Assembly (NCBI GenBank): GCA_020086605.1
Contig: JACBWW010000020.1
Span: 12,522,898 to 12,586,897 of the forward strand
Direction: 5' to 3'
Length of the DNA: 64,000 nucleotides
Origin: Lanius collurio
Taxonomy: Eukaryota > Chordata > Aves > Passeriformes > Laniidae
Positions 1 through 13,185 of this stretch are shown here, in pieces. Numbering within the stretch: position 1 is the first letter of the stretch; the number at the start of each line of letters is the position of its first letter. Both the position numbers and the translations under genes were made by a program. The notes beneath the pieces are model-generated. The model was not told the origin of the DNA. It was given only the letters and a program-made list of their open reading frames with translations, and did not search any database.

Positions 1-227
1 TTCACAGCAAGTCTACAGAGAGGGCCTGCAGGGATCAGAGCATCAGGGAAACATGAGGCCAGGCTTAGAGCACATCTTTGGCTCTGCCCAGCTGTAAGTC
101 ACCTCTTACTGCTTGGTGACACCACAGCACTGCAGTCAGGCACTGATCCTCAGTGTTTTGCCCTACAGCACAAAGGCTGAAAAGAAGCCTTTCCTCCAGT
201 GAAGCTCCCAACCCAATATCGAGACAG

Positions 228-372
228 GTGAGACTGGCTCAGTTGGATAGAGCTTGGTGTTAGTACTGCCAAGGTTCTGGGTTCAACCCCTGTGTGGGAC
301 ACTCACTTAAAAGTTGGACTCAATGAACCTTGTGGATCCCTTTCAACTCAGAATATTCCATGATTCTGTGAA
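228..372 (+). mobile_element. tRNA-derived SINE with CR1 tail (TguSINE1-like)
   Basis: The head is a degenerate tRNA gene: A box TGGCTCAGTTGG at 235-246 and B box GGTTCAACCCC at 280-290. A CR1-type 3' end follows (ggactcaatgaacc ... attccatgattctgtgaa, about 316-372). This tRNA head with a CR1 tail is the structure known for TguSINE1 of passerine birds. No poly(A) is present, as expected for CR1-mobilised elements. Confidence 0.8.
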
Positions 373-3300
373 CAGACAAACTCAAGGTATGATTGCGGAT
401 AAGGCCTTGCCTTTAATTTGTTAGATGCTTCAGCAATCAATTAATAAAACAATACTGCCAAGTTTAACACTCAAGTACAAGTGATTCTCCATCCAACTTT
501 TACCAAGCTTAAGGACCAAGCAAATTTCTTCCCTTTGAAGAAAGGCCCAGTGCCATGAAGAAGACACAGTAGAACATGTAGCCAGCAATGATGGCTAAAG
601 AGAAGTAAAATTCAGTTCATATTAATACATGCTGCAAACCCAGGTAAAAAGGAGCAGAAGAAATGCATATTCTTCTATACTCCCTATACCGAAAACAGAC
701 TTATCCAGTAATGCAGATGGGATGATGATTTATTTTTCCAATCACCCATACATAAGACACCAGAGCATGCAAAATGGCCTTTACACAAAGTTGTGTAATG
801 ATGAAACCAGGATGATAATTTTTTTACATTATAAAATGCAGCCAGATATAGCTGTAATAATAATTTTTTTAATTATCAGTCTTCAATTGACAACGTTATA
901 CATAGAAGAGAAAGGCAAAATATTTATTCTACAGTTAGATGGAAAAATGTTCTCTCATAACCAACACAAAGAACAGTCGCTCAGTGCCTGACATTTTTTG
1001 TGAATATTTCCCAGAATTACTGGTGTCAGTGTCTGTCCAGTGCAGCTAGAAGTGTTTTTAAATATTTAAAAGTAGAAAAGAATAAGCATTTTTTAGCTTA
1101 AATTTGTCATTAATATTTTTGGCATGAATTTTTACAAAACATGATCATGGATCTTGTCAGGATATGAGCATCATAGTGATGCCTTAGGATTTTAGCTAAT
1201 TCCAGCTCTCCGTAATACCAGGGGCATTTGCACAATTTCTTCTGAGTTACCTGATGCTGACTATAGCATTGAACTGGGGTCTGATCCAGCCTGACAGTTT
1301 CTGTGTCTCTTTGCACTTAACCAGATAGAACTAAAAATACAATAAAAAACCAAACAATACAGAGACATTTCTGGTGATCCACTGAAGAGACAGTTTTTTT
1401 TAAAAATGAGATTTTCCCCTTTTTTAACCACAGTGGCAAAATAAATCTACTTGGTAGTTTTTTCATATTATAATCAAATCTGCAATCATGGAAAACAGAC
1501 AAACCCACTCTTTTTGTTTTCCCCTAGAGTTTTCTGTAGCAGTCATTTCCAATGCATTTGTTAAGCAGAAGTCGGCTGGAACCAAGAAAACAGGAGCTAA
1601 CCTGCTGCTCCTCTGATCTGAGTGTCCAAAGAACAAGGATTTGTTGCAGTCATTGGTTTTCTACCTGCCTGAGGCATTCAACTGTATCTAGCACAATGAT
1701 GCTGGAAAGCATTCATGAGTGAATACACAATAACATTTGTATGTTTACAGCATCTTTGAAAGGTGTGGGTGGGGCAATTTCTCTATTGTGTGTTTCCAGA
1801 GCAAGTCAAACCCATTAATTAAATTCATGTTCTTGTCCTGCTTCAAAAGTAAAAACACAGATGATTTATGGGCACTGACAGCTGCAGAACCAGAAGCTGG
1901 TTTTGCTCACTCCCTGTCCTTAATTAATTTTGAAGCATCTGGATAGGCTGATTTCTCAGATTCTGATCATACAAAAGGCTACACATCCTGAATTTCTACA
2001 AAGGCAGAAAAAGACCTGTTCCATGCAGAGAACTGTCATGGTTTCTCAGTGCTGGCTGAACAGTGTCTACTGAAATTGTACACCTCAACAACCCTGTGTC
2101 TGCCCAAGCAACTTGCAGGATAAAGCTGTAGGAGGTCCCAATCATAAAACATTTCTTATCCAATAATTATTTTACTCGTCCTATAAACAAAAATTCTAAA
2201 ATGAGAAAGTGGCATCTGCAGAACAGTGTAATCTACCGCAACAAAAAAAATTTCTCTAATAACAGACCTAGGGAAATTGCCACAAACACTTCCTTCTAGA
2301 GGGAATATCACTATCTCTGTATTGCCAAAGCACATAATGATTTATGCAAATATAAATATAGAGCAATACACCCATGTGTTTATTTCTTCTTCTAGGTTCT
2401 TTAAACAGGAGGCAGATTGCTAGCATTTGGGGCTGAAAGCTGGAGGTAAGCAATTAGAAGACATTTAACACACTCCTGCTAAGAATAGGAAACTGTTACA
2501 GAAGTGGAAAATTTTGGGTACTGAACTTTCACCCTTGGCTGCTGCAAGATTTTTACTGCTAGAGAACTATATAAACATAGACAGATTATATTGACACTGC
2601 ATTACCTGCCCAGCAGAGCCATATGCTCCTGCAGACATGGCCAATAAAGATCAAAGCTTTCCATGCATTAATGAGCTAAACCTGGGTGCTATATGTTTCA
2701 TACCATGCTGTAGAACTACATCGACCTATATTGACAGAGAAAAAGGCTGGGCCAGAAGAACTCTGAATCTCTCTTTCAATCAATTATTTTATGATTCTGT
2801 ACAACACTTTGTAAAACATAAGGCAAATCTATTTTTTGTGATTCATAGGCCGGGCAGCAGAAAGTCTGCCAGGAGCAAGGATACTACCATCTAAAACAAC
2901 TCATGATCACTAGTTACCAGGAAGAAATAAAAAGTATCCAGCATGGTCTATAAAAGTGGTGGAGCAAACAGAACATAAAACTCTTTCTGCCAGTGACATA
3001 AAGAGGCCTCACTAATAGATGACTATGACTAAGATCCTCTATCTAGACACCAATGGGCATATGAGACAACACTATCCTTAGCTAATAGAAAGATAGTAAC
3101 TCTCCAGAAAACTCTTGTACAACTGGCAAGACCACAGAGCTCTTTCAAACAGCCTATTTTCAGCTGTCAATCAAAATCTCTCCTTTTGTCAGCTTATTTT
3201 TACCACTCAAGAAACAACCTGTGCCTTTTAATTACTGATGAGGTGCTTCACAAATCAGGGAGATTGGTCAGATTTCAAAGAGTTGTTAAACAATACTCAT

Positions 3301-6300
3301 TAAATGTTACCTGTTGCATAATATCTTACCTGCTTATATTCTTCATGTTGTTGGTGACAAGTTTGATATTTACAAGGAGTAATGTGATAATAGAATTCAA
3401 GAGCTGACATACTGATACACAAAAAAAATCTTAAATTCAAGAAAGTTTGATAGAATAACTAACCTCAACATGACTATAATTCCTATGTACTTTTTGTACA
3501 GAAAACTGATTATTCATTTCTCTTCCTCCTCAATTCCCTCAGTAAATCAAGACCCAAGACAACAATAGTTATCTACATTTCCTTCTCAATTCCTATACAG
3601 TCTAAGAGAGAAGTGTGCATTTGACAGCCAGAAAATTATTTCTTCTCTCCAAGCATTCACAGAAACAATTCATGATTTTCAAATTCAGCTTTGATTTCAC
3701 AAAATTCCTCCCTTTCCTGAACTTAGAACAGATTCTTAAAGGCTTTGAATCCACTGCTAGCAAGGTTAATCAAAGTTTTACCATCAAAATGCAGTGAGAG
3801 TACATTAATACATCGATACTTAAACAATTATAGTGAAACACGTGGGCACAATCACAAAGAATGCATTGGAAATCAGAGTTTTGTTCCACTGAAACTTACA
3901 TTTCAATGAAGAATTGAACTCATCAAAAAGACCTCCAAAAAAGCTATTGCACAACAGACTTTGTAACATAGAAAATATTTGAATGGTACCACAAAAGCAC
4001 AAGGGCCAAGGCTGTTAGAGAAGAGAAGGAAACTATGAGGGGAATGCAAACCTCAGGGCATTTAAATTAAATGGGCAATTAAAACCATCATTGATAGCTA
4101 AACATTTGCTAAAACTCCCAGGGGCAGCATGGTATTCTAACGCTTTTTATCAACAAAGGAAAACAAGTAGTGTCTACAACCAACTGATCTTCAGCTCAGC
4201 TTGAAAGACCAAGCTATGATTTCCAGAAAGAAAGAGTTAAGCCCTCTGTTGAGTAAAATATGTTATCTCTCTTTGATCCTTAGGATGAGGGATACCATTC
4301 TTATGAAAAGTGCTCACCAACTTCACAGATTATACAAAGAGAGGCTGTGTGTGCTGTGTGAAAGTTTCAGGGTGGGAGCTCCTAATGGAGCAGGACCATA
4401 GGTGGATCAGAGTGACAACTGTCCAGCCAGCTCAGAGAGCACAGCACCCCATGCACACTTCCAGGAGGACAAACACAGCTTTTAGAACCAAAAGCCTAGA
4501 AAGACATTCAAGAGCAGTACAAGAAGGTAACTAGGGAAATAACTTCTCAGTGAAAAAAAGTTCCAAAGCATATGTATGGTCTATGCCAAAGCAAGTTTAG
4601 AGTATTTCATTTTGATTTTAGTTTTATGACTTCAAGATAGCACGTTTTCACCAACTAAATGAGATGGAAAATGCTAATATGAGCTTCTGAGAGCCTAATG
4701 ATTTCGTTTAAATTCCAGGTTATTTTGGAATGTGAAAACTACTTGCTGCTTGGATCCATGACAACCATGTAGATACTATTCACTTTAAGAATCTACACCA
4801 GCATGGTAAGCCATATTCCAAAGATTGAGTCTCACTGGTAATTCTGTTGTTCAATAAGCTGGAGTGACTAGATGTATAAGGCTTCATGTTTCTGTCTCAA
4901 AGGGAGTAATATAAAAACTATTAAACAACCTAAGCAAGAAGCAAGCAGGATATAGCAACATACCTTGATTTATGAACAGTTTTACACAACAGACAAGTAC
5001 TAAGTTTCCCAGAATATCTCAAGAAGGATGTTGCTAAGCAAAGATGATGATAAAAAGAGAATTTAATTAAAATGTCTGTATGCAATTTGTAGGACTAATC
5101 ACCATGCTCCAAACTATCACCACCAAGCAGAAGAGGAAAAAGGTCCAGATACAGTAAAAAAAAGGAAAATTTTAACTCAAGTTTAAGAACAAGTATAGAA
5201 TAGTTTATGCCTAATCCTATCTGACAAAGAGAACATTTTCTATTGGCCAGTTTCTACATTTACTTTTCTGTTAAATATACCTCACTTGAGACTGAGTTTT
5301 TAGCACTCATTTTAACATTATAGGCGAAGAGTTTCACTAATTTATTTGCTCCCCTTTTCCTTAAAAAAAAAAGATACAGTCTACTTTTGAGTCAAAAGCC
5401 AATTACACACATCAGACAGAAGCTGACAGTCAAACCAGTTATCACTGGACATGCTATAAGGAGTAACCTGACAACTTACCAACAGCTGTGACTCCCAGAA
5501 GCTCTCCTTTTTGGCATTTTCATTTTAAATTTCTATGGAATTATAGGAATTTCCCTGACGATTCAAAATAAACAAACACAACCCAACAATAAATTCAAGG
5601 AAAACCCTATAGCTAACCTACTACTCGGGGATTTGTTAAACAGACAAAAGGAAATTACAACATTTAAGAAGGCACTTGAAAGTTTAGTTAAACAAGCTAC
5701 CTCTTTTGAATTTGTTAAATTAAATCTCCATCCTTTCATAACTGGACCACGGATTTTATTTTTCATTTTACTTCCACTGTATGCACAAATGTTTAGGCCA
5801 TGGCTTACACAAAATAAATAAGGACATTAAAACAGAATTACACTGCAAGTAAGATTATCAGAGATCAGAACCAAAATTTAAAGGAGGAATCTTGCTAGTA
5901 TTAATAATGGTAGTTATATTTTTAAAAAATAGAATTAATGCAAAAAAGGACATAAAATGACCCCAGTAAATGGTTGCATAAAACCAGGAACATACCATGA
6001 CTCATTCTTCATAAGCTTTATTATTCACTTCACATAAAGTACTGATTGCACCTTTAACAGATGCACAAAACCATTCTTAACCCTTTGCAACAGTATAGTA
6101 AGATTGAATAGGGCTATAAAACTTCAAAGTGCAGCACAAACATTAAGCTCTTAGAAGGACATGAAATGGTGACATAGAAGACAACTTAAGTGACTTGCTC
6201 TAAGGGCAACAGAGCAATGCAATGATTTGAGGCTGAATGAATCCCAGGTTCTCCTTAGCAATGAGTCACCCAGATAACCAGGCCACTTAAATTTGCATTT

Positions 6301-9184
6301 AGTTTTCAATCATATTTCAGGCTTTTAATAGAAAGTCTTCTAAATATCACCTGTGGATCAGACACTATGCAGTGCTGTTGTCTGGAATTTATGAACAAAC
6401 AGCAACCATTAAACTGGAGGCTAGATGGTGAAATTTTGTAAGAACTTGTCAGAGTATTTCCATAAATTCTGAAATTTGTTACTGCAAAGAATATGTATGC
6501 AAAGAGAGTATAGCAAAAACAGCAGCAGCAATGATCATGTTGCTTGTACAGTCCCTCCCCAGCCCCACTGCCTATGGATGTTGAATTCAGGAAACTACTA
6601 CCCTGGCTTAGATCCTAGGAATGTTCTGCTGAAAGGGATCTCAAGACCAATAAAAACTTCACTCTCTTACAAGAAAAATCTTGCAGGTTTCAAGAATGGT
6701 GCAAGTTTAACTCTGTGTGGATTTGTGGTTTGTAATGTAAGCTACACCAAGATTTTTCAAGTTATCACTCAAGCAGAGAGAGATACTGAGAATGAAAGAA
6801 AGGACATGGCCCAGTTTCTAAAACCATCAGCAAAATACATTGTCCATTTCACAGAAATGAGCTTGACCTGATGATTAATGGTCAATATAGGTTTGCATGC
6901 ACACACAAATTCACATGGGCTCACATTTTCCTCACTACAAGAAATACTGAAAATATCTGTGTTTTTAAAGGAGAAAAAGCATCTGCATTGCAGTATTGTT
7001 ATACTCTAATTCTATAACTATTTCATTAATTTATTTGTCTCTCTAGAAAGTCTTAATAAAAAACATTTTGCTGAGCTCTCCATTTAGTTAGAGCACAAGA
7101 ACAACAGTTTTACCAATATCTAGAGTATTATTGCAATGCCAGAGGCATTTCTTAAGTTTCAAAGTTTGTGACAATCTGAAGGGTGAAGTTCTGACAAGCA
7201 CACAGTAAAGTTTTTACTGATACTAAAATATCCTGTCTCTCAGAAAGAAAAAGCAAAAAGAAAAACAAAACACACACAAAAAAAACCCCATAATACCACA
7301 TATTTGAGAGTCTTCTAATTTTACTGTTGTTTAAACACTTCACATGAGTCCTAATCCACTGTAGCAAAGCTTATGCTCACTTTAAGCAGGTTAGCATTCC
7401 AGTTCAGCTCAAGGGGATGAGCATACTACTGAAGTGATTTATTTGATCACTGTCTAAATTTAAAATTCACAATGGTACCAAAAGGAGGTTATTCTATTTC
7501 CACATCGTTTACAGTAGACAGTTGATGCCTCAGAATATCCTTCTTACTTATGTGTGCACATGAAGAAACCACTTGCAAAGTGTTTTACTATTGCAGGACC
7601 AAGACATTTAAAACAAATCTTTCAAGAAGTCAATGGAGCACAATCGGAAAGGTAGGATTTTTTTTTCTCCCTGTGTAGGTTTAAAACTTACTGGCCATTC
7701 ACTGTTGTAACTTCAGCATTCCAGAATATAAACCATCTCTATCTACAGTACCCCACAATATCTTCTAGTGTCAACACTCAGCTGCTACAAGCACTAGTGA
7801 CAGAAAAGAACTGTGCTTCTTTCCTAATGTAACCAACAAAAGCTTGCCATTTTCCATCTGAAGTTTAGAAAATTATACTGTACAAAAGAAATACAGGAGT
7901 ACAAAATTGAATCAATCTAAGACAGTTAACACAGGTGAAAAATGGCAGGAGAAAATGTGAAAATGCAGGCATTTGGTATGAGAAGAGCAAGAAGAATGGA
8001 AGGCAAGCAGGGGAAAGAGGGGGATTTGGAAAAAGACAACTAATTGGAAAACATAAGGATTAATTTGGTTTGAGAGGGAGAGCACACTGACTTCTAACAG
8101 TGTCCTTACTAAAAGCTGAAGGTTATGCCATTAAATGGTCAAACACAAAAGCACAATATCCTGACAATTTTAAGAAATCTCTTCAGTCAACATGTTGGAT
8201 TTTTGGGGGATTTTTTGATTTTTGTTTGGGGGGGTTTTGGTGTTGGGTTTTTTTATGTGGTGGGCAAGGGGATGGTTTTTGCTGGGTTGGGTTTTTTTAC
8301 TTTTGTATTTACAAAAGAGAATCATTGACTCAGTCTAACTGCTTATGGCTTTATCCAATTTTCTTGGTATTAAGAGAGGCTGATGCTCTGAGCAGTACAA
8401 CAATACCACCACAATACCTGCCACTAGCAATATTTCGTATGATATAAACAAATCAGAAGCATCTGAAATATTCAGGGCAAGATGATTTTTGAGCACACTA
8501 AGCTACAGTTGAATACCAGAGCTGAGATCACATATCCTGCCTGGCCTAAATCCTGCCCAAGGGCATATACACAAAACACTCCAATACCTACATTTGAAGC
8601 AATCTCCATAGACATCCAAGTCTATTTTCAGAATATTGCTCCCTGAAGTAAAAATGTATGGCATACTTAAAGTATAAAGGCCAGCTAAACTCCTGCAGTG
8701 TCTCTTCAGGCCCACTTCCAAAGATTCGACAGGGTAGAAACAAACAAACAAAGAAGCACTGAGCCTTTCCATAGAACCAATGTGCAACCAAGAGTTTTCA
8801 ATAGGTTAGAATGACAGAAATACAAGAGTTAAGCTGCTTAGAATCAATTGCTGATTTCCTAAGTTTTATTTTCTTATTTTAACTTCGAAGAATTTCACAA
8901 TATCTAAAACATATGAGATCTCCACCTCTCTTTCCTTTTCCATCTTTCTCTGTTCACCAAGACCACCTAAAGATTCAAAGTCTTTCAACAGTATATTTTA
9001 AAGGTTGTGTTTTGTTTGGCTCCAAATTTCTGCAGAAAGCAAATAAACTATTTTTGCACTCACTGGCAAATACAAGAGGCAACAGCTTCCAGCAGATGGA
9101 CCAACAAAGAGCTTGATTTCATAGTGTACAGAGTGCTGCTATGCTGCAAGCGAGTAGCACTGTGTGACAATGTAGATGGCTCAA
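373..9184. other. Gene-free, AT-rich sequence
   Basis: No conserved exon, RNA gene or clear transposon was recognised apart from the G/T-rich tract at about 8.2 kb. The reading frames here are under 135 codons with no family resemblance. It may be PGCKA1 upstream intron or intergenic DNA. Confidence 0.55.
8195..8305. repeat. G/T-rich low-complexity tract
   Basis: Runs of T and G alternate here (tttttgggggattttttg, then tttgggggggttttgg). The apparent hydrophobic Phe/Gly/Trp-rich reading frames across it come from composition, not from a gene. Confidence 0.8.
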
Positions 9185-9585
9185 TCACAGAGTAAGCTGA
9201 GTTGGAAGGGGCCCACAAGGATCATTGAGTCCAACTCCTGGCCCTGCACAGAACCATCCCCAAGAGTCACACCATGTGCCAGAGAGCATTGTTTAAACAC
9301 TTCTTGAACTCTGCCAGGCTTGGTGCTGCGGCCACCTCCCTGGGGAGCTGTTCCAGTGCCCAAAACCCTCTCGGGGAGCTGTTCCAGTGCCCAAAACCCT
9401 CTCGGTGAAAAACCTGTTCCTGACATCCAACCTAAACCTCTCCTGACACAACTTCAGACCATTCCTTTGGGTCCTGGCACAGGTCACCACAGAGGAAAGA
9501 TCAGTGTCTGCCTCTCTTCTTCCTCTCACGAGGAAGTTGTAGACTTCAGTGAGGTCTCCCCTCAGCCTCCTCCAGGCTGCACAGA
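9185..9585 (-). mobile_element. CR1 LINE 3' fragment
   Basis: The plus strand reads the reverse of the CR1 3' end: gagttggaaggggcccacaa, tccaactcctggccctgcac, ggggagctgttccagtgcc, then caacctaaacctctcctgac and ctcagcctcctccaggctgc. It holds an internal 31-bp tandem duplication (9342 and 9373) and abuts an AT microsatellite at its 5' end. It has no coding capacity. Confidence 0.85.
9342..9404. repeat. 31-bp tandem duplication within CR1
   Basis: ggggagctgttccagtgccc followed by aaaaccctctc occurs twice in tandem with a 31-base period, starting at 9342 and 9373. The two copies are almost identical, so the duplication is younger than the insertion. Confidence 0.85.
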
Positions 9586-9745
9586 ATAAATTATTATACT
9601 ATAATTATATAGTATAATAGATATATTTAATACAGATATTATATATATATACTATATATATAATATATACACTATGTATACTATCTATATAATATATATA
9701 TTTTACATATATAGTATATATATTAATATACTATGATTATATTAC
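9586..9745. repeat. AT-rich microsatellite
   Basis: About 160 bases of imperfect TA/ATA repeats (tatatatata blocks mixed with ctatata and gtata), starting exactly where the CR1 homology ends. Confidence 0.9.
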
Positions 9746-12700
9746 ATCAAAATATATTTAGGAAGCATTCTGGCTTGTCACGTCTTTCTCACAGACTAAA
9801 TCCTGCAGCACTATGCTGTAGCCTTCATGCTCACTGTCTGACATTTTTCATTTTTCCAATGTCCCAAGTAGGATTTCTCATTGATACCAACATCCAAAAC
9901 ATGTAAAAAAGCATGTAAAACTGATAAATAAAGCATGCAAAACTGATACAATAAAATGGAATTATTATAGGAGGCTAAACAAGTAGCCTTTATATGTATT
10001 ATACAGATATATTCAGCTGAGAAAAAATCCATATCTAGAAAATACTTCTACATTTAAGCAGGCTTACACTTATCAGCTGATTCTGTAAATGGAAGTCTAA
10101 GAAAAATTGACTTCTAGACAAGAAGACAGCACCCACACCAACTCCCAGGCAAAACCATAGAGGAGGCAGTGATTATTTTACACAGTATTCAAAGAGTTAG
10201 AGAATTCCTTTGTAAATTAGGGTCCCTATCTCAGTTTGACCCTCAGTCTCTAAGCCACATCTCACAGCTATCAAAATCATGTCCTTGATGGCATTCTTCA
10301 GCCTTGAAGCAGTCTGCTCAAGCCTGCCACTGGGAAAGGAGCAAAGCACAAGCAAGGGAACCTTCTGAATTGCAGACCCATGGCAGCACTACCTCAAGAC
10401 CAAATTCTAGAGCTGTTTCTATGTTAAATGTTTTTAAAAGGCATCGGATACAACCAAGAATTTTCAGATGAAGGGCTGGAACCCAAGAATTCATCCTTCA
10501 AAGCGCACAGTTGCAAAAGATCACATAGAGACACTTTAACCTCTCAAGAGAAACGACACTTCAGATACAGTCCCTCTTGCTCCATAAAGATTGGCTACAA
10601 CTAGTTTGAGGCTCCACTTGTGTTGTCAGACAGATTCCCACTTGGGCCTAGCCTAACACAATTACTGACTCAAATATTGTTTCTCTGATGATTGCTTCTT
10701 TCACATGTACATGACCATCTGCCTCCCAGTTTTTGCCTTGTCACACATTTAGACCATGAATCCCTCAGGAAGGAGCACATTTCTGTGTTTGTCTCAAGAT
10801 GAAACTAAACAGGACTCAGGGTTTTAGGCCCTGCTATTAAATAAGCTACTATGTTTTATGGGATTAACAATTTTAAAAGACAGGAAACATAAACTTCAGT
10901 AATTTAAACAGACAATGATGTAGGTTTAATAAAACCAAATGTAGAAAACAAGCTTAGCAGAAGAGGAAATAAATGGTTGTATGCTACCAGCTATATTTGG
11001 TTTTCCTCTATGCAAACTGGCTAATGATTGTGAGAGTTTTACCCTTTTCCCCACTCTTTCTTTTACTTTTTTAAAAATTAAACAATCATTTTGTATGGTA
11101 AATAATGGGGGTAGGGAAATGTTCTGTGACCTAGTGCTGTGAATGATGAGGAACTAGTCAGAGACAATGCATTTCCTTTAAAGTATCTTATAAATATTTA
11201 AAATCAATTGCAAAGAGTATAACAGGAAAAACATTATGTGTTCAGATCACCTCCAAGTTGTAGCCCTTATGCCCTCTAGGACACTGCTGCAGCAATAATG
11301 CCTCACAAAAAGGTTCACCTTCCATGTGAGCTGGCCTTACTCTCTCAAGTGTTTATAAAACAGTCAACAGCTACCAGAGACAGCAGTCAGTGAATGAAAT
11401 AGTAAAAGAATGACTTCTAAAAACAAAACAAAAAACCTCAAACTAACTAAAATCAAAAGAACAACAACACAAACAAACAAGCCCTAAACTGTGAAGGTAG
11501 AAATTGGAATCATGATGAGAATAAAACATGGCACTTCATATGCTGACTAATACTGTCAGGAAGCCACCAGGAGCAAGTGGAAGATTTGGCTGACCTTACT
11601 GGTTTGAAAAGAAGGGCATTTTGAGGAGGAGCCCGGCAGGATTTAACATAGCTATGCATATTATTACCAGCTTAGGCAATGACCAACAGTTACAAATCAA
11701 AATAGAACACCTTTTGTAAAACTGATAGCATCTACTTTTCATTACCTTTCCCTTCTGCCAATACACCCACAAACAACAAGTGCAGGTGCGCTCAAGCACT
11801 GCTGGCAACACCCAAACTTCCCTGCCTTGAGACCTGCCCACTGCTGCCTCTTAGTTTGGTGCAAAACAGCTGCATGAAAAAGCAGAAATGTGAAGGGGTG
11901 ATGTGGGAGCAGAAAACGTCAGGATCTGATAAAAACACAGCTAGATGCCTGGAGGCATGGGAAGAAAGCAGCTGTAGAGAAGTGGAGCAGTTCCTAATGT
12001 TGCATTTGCATCAACCCGGATGCCCCCATCCCCGCTGAAGCATTTACACCGGCACACAACAATTAGCAGGTACTGCCATCGCCATCTATACTGGCATCGT
12101 TTCTTGGCAGTGCAACTACATATATGTAAGTTAATAAGCACGTATTTTTCTAGTATAAGCAGAGCAGACTAAATCTGACCTTTTCTCTGCATTTTGAGAA
12201 AACAAATGTAGGCAGATAGTTCCATTACTCTGACCATCCTGACTGCCAAAGTAGCTTCTTGTCAGATTGTAGCCAGATGTCTCACTGGCAGGATGCTCTT
12301 CCCCTACGCTGAGAAATGTCACAGCATGCACCCACAATTAGAGGGCATAACTGACCCCTGCACAGCAGACACACCTCTCAGCTAGGAGGCTGCTCTCTAG
12401 CTTGGATGCTGTTATGAACAATTCAAAGATGTAACACACAATTTATTCCATTATAGTACTATTTCATGTACATGGAAATTAGTTTTGACTGCTACTGTTA
12501 TGATCCTGGAACAAAGATCATAGTAACTGCACATTTTTTTTTACTATTACTATTGCAAATTTCCTGGATAAACACTTAATACATGCATACCTTTTCAGAT
12601 GACACAACACAAATACAGGTTAAAATCATGATAGCATACTCCCACTGGTTATTTGGTGAGTGGACCATACTTTGGGGATTAGTTGATGCCATACTGATGG

Positions 12701-12749
12701 CTCATCAGGCAAGTATAGTGTTTGTTATTTGGGTATTTGATATTCATAG
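9746..12749. other. Gene-free sequence
   Basis: AT-rich DNA with no recognisable exon, repeat family or RNA gene. Confidence 0.5.
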
Positions 12750-13185
12750 AATGGTGGAAAGCCTTGATTTGGAAGGGACCTTAAAGACTCTCTGGCTGCA
12801 ATCCTCCTGTCAGGGGCAGGGATGCCACCCACTAGATCAAGTTGCTCAGGACTCCATCTAACCTGGCCATGAACACTTTGAGAAATGGGACATCCACACC
12901 TTGTCTGGGAAACCTATTCCAGTGCCTCACTACTCTCTGGGTAAAGAATTTCTTCCCAACATCTCATCTAAATATCTCTTCTTTCAGTGTAAAACCATTC
13001 TGCCTTGTCCCACTACTATCTACCCACGTAAGAAGTTGTTCTCCTTCATTCTTATAAGCCCCATTTAAGTACTGAAAGGCCACAACAAGGTCTCCCCAGA
13101 GCCCTCTCTTCTCCAGGCTGAACTACTCCAGCTTTCACAGTGTGTTGTCAGAGGAGAGGTCCTCCAACCCTCTGAATCTTTAAAT
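12750..13185 (-). mobile_element. CR1 LINE 3' fragment
   Basis: Begins with the diagnostic ttcatagaatggtggaaag and ttggaagggaccttaaagac. It continues through catgaacactttgagaaatg, ctattccagtgcctcac, aaggtctccccagagccctc and ctccaggctgaac. It is about 430 bases, diverged, in minus orientation. Confidence 0.85.

Noticed and set aside
235..300. Possible tRNA gene
   Set aside because: A and B boxes are present, but the cloverleaf is degenerate and continues into a CR1 tail, so it is a SINE.
8100..8447. A Gly/Phe/Trp-rich open frame of 115 codons
   Set aside because: Produced by a G/T low-complexity tract.
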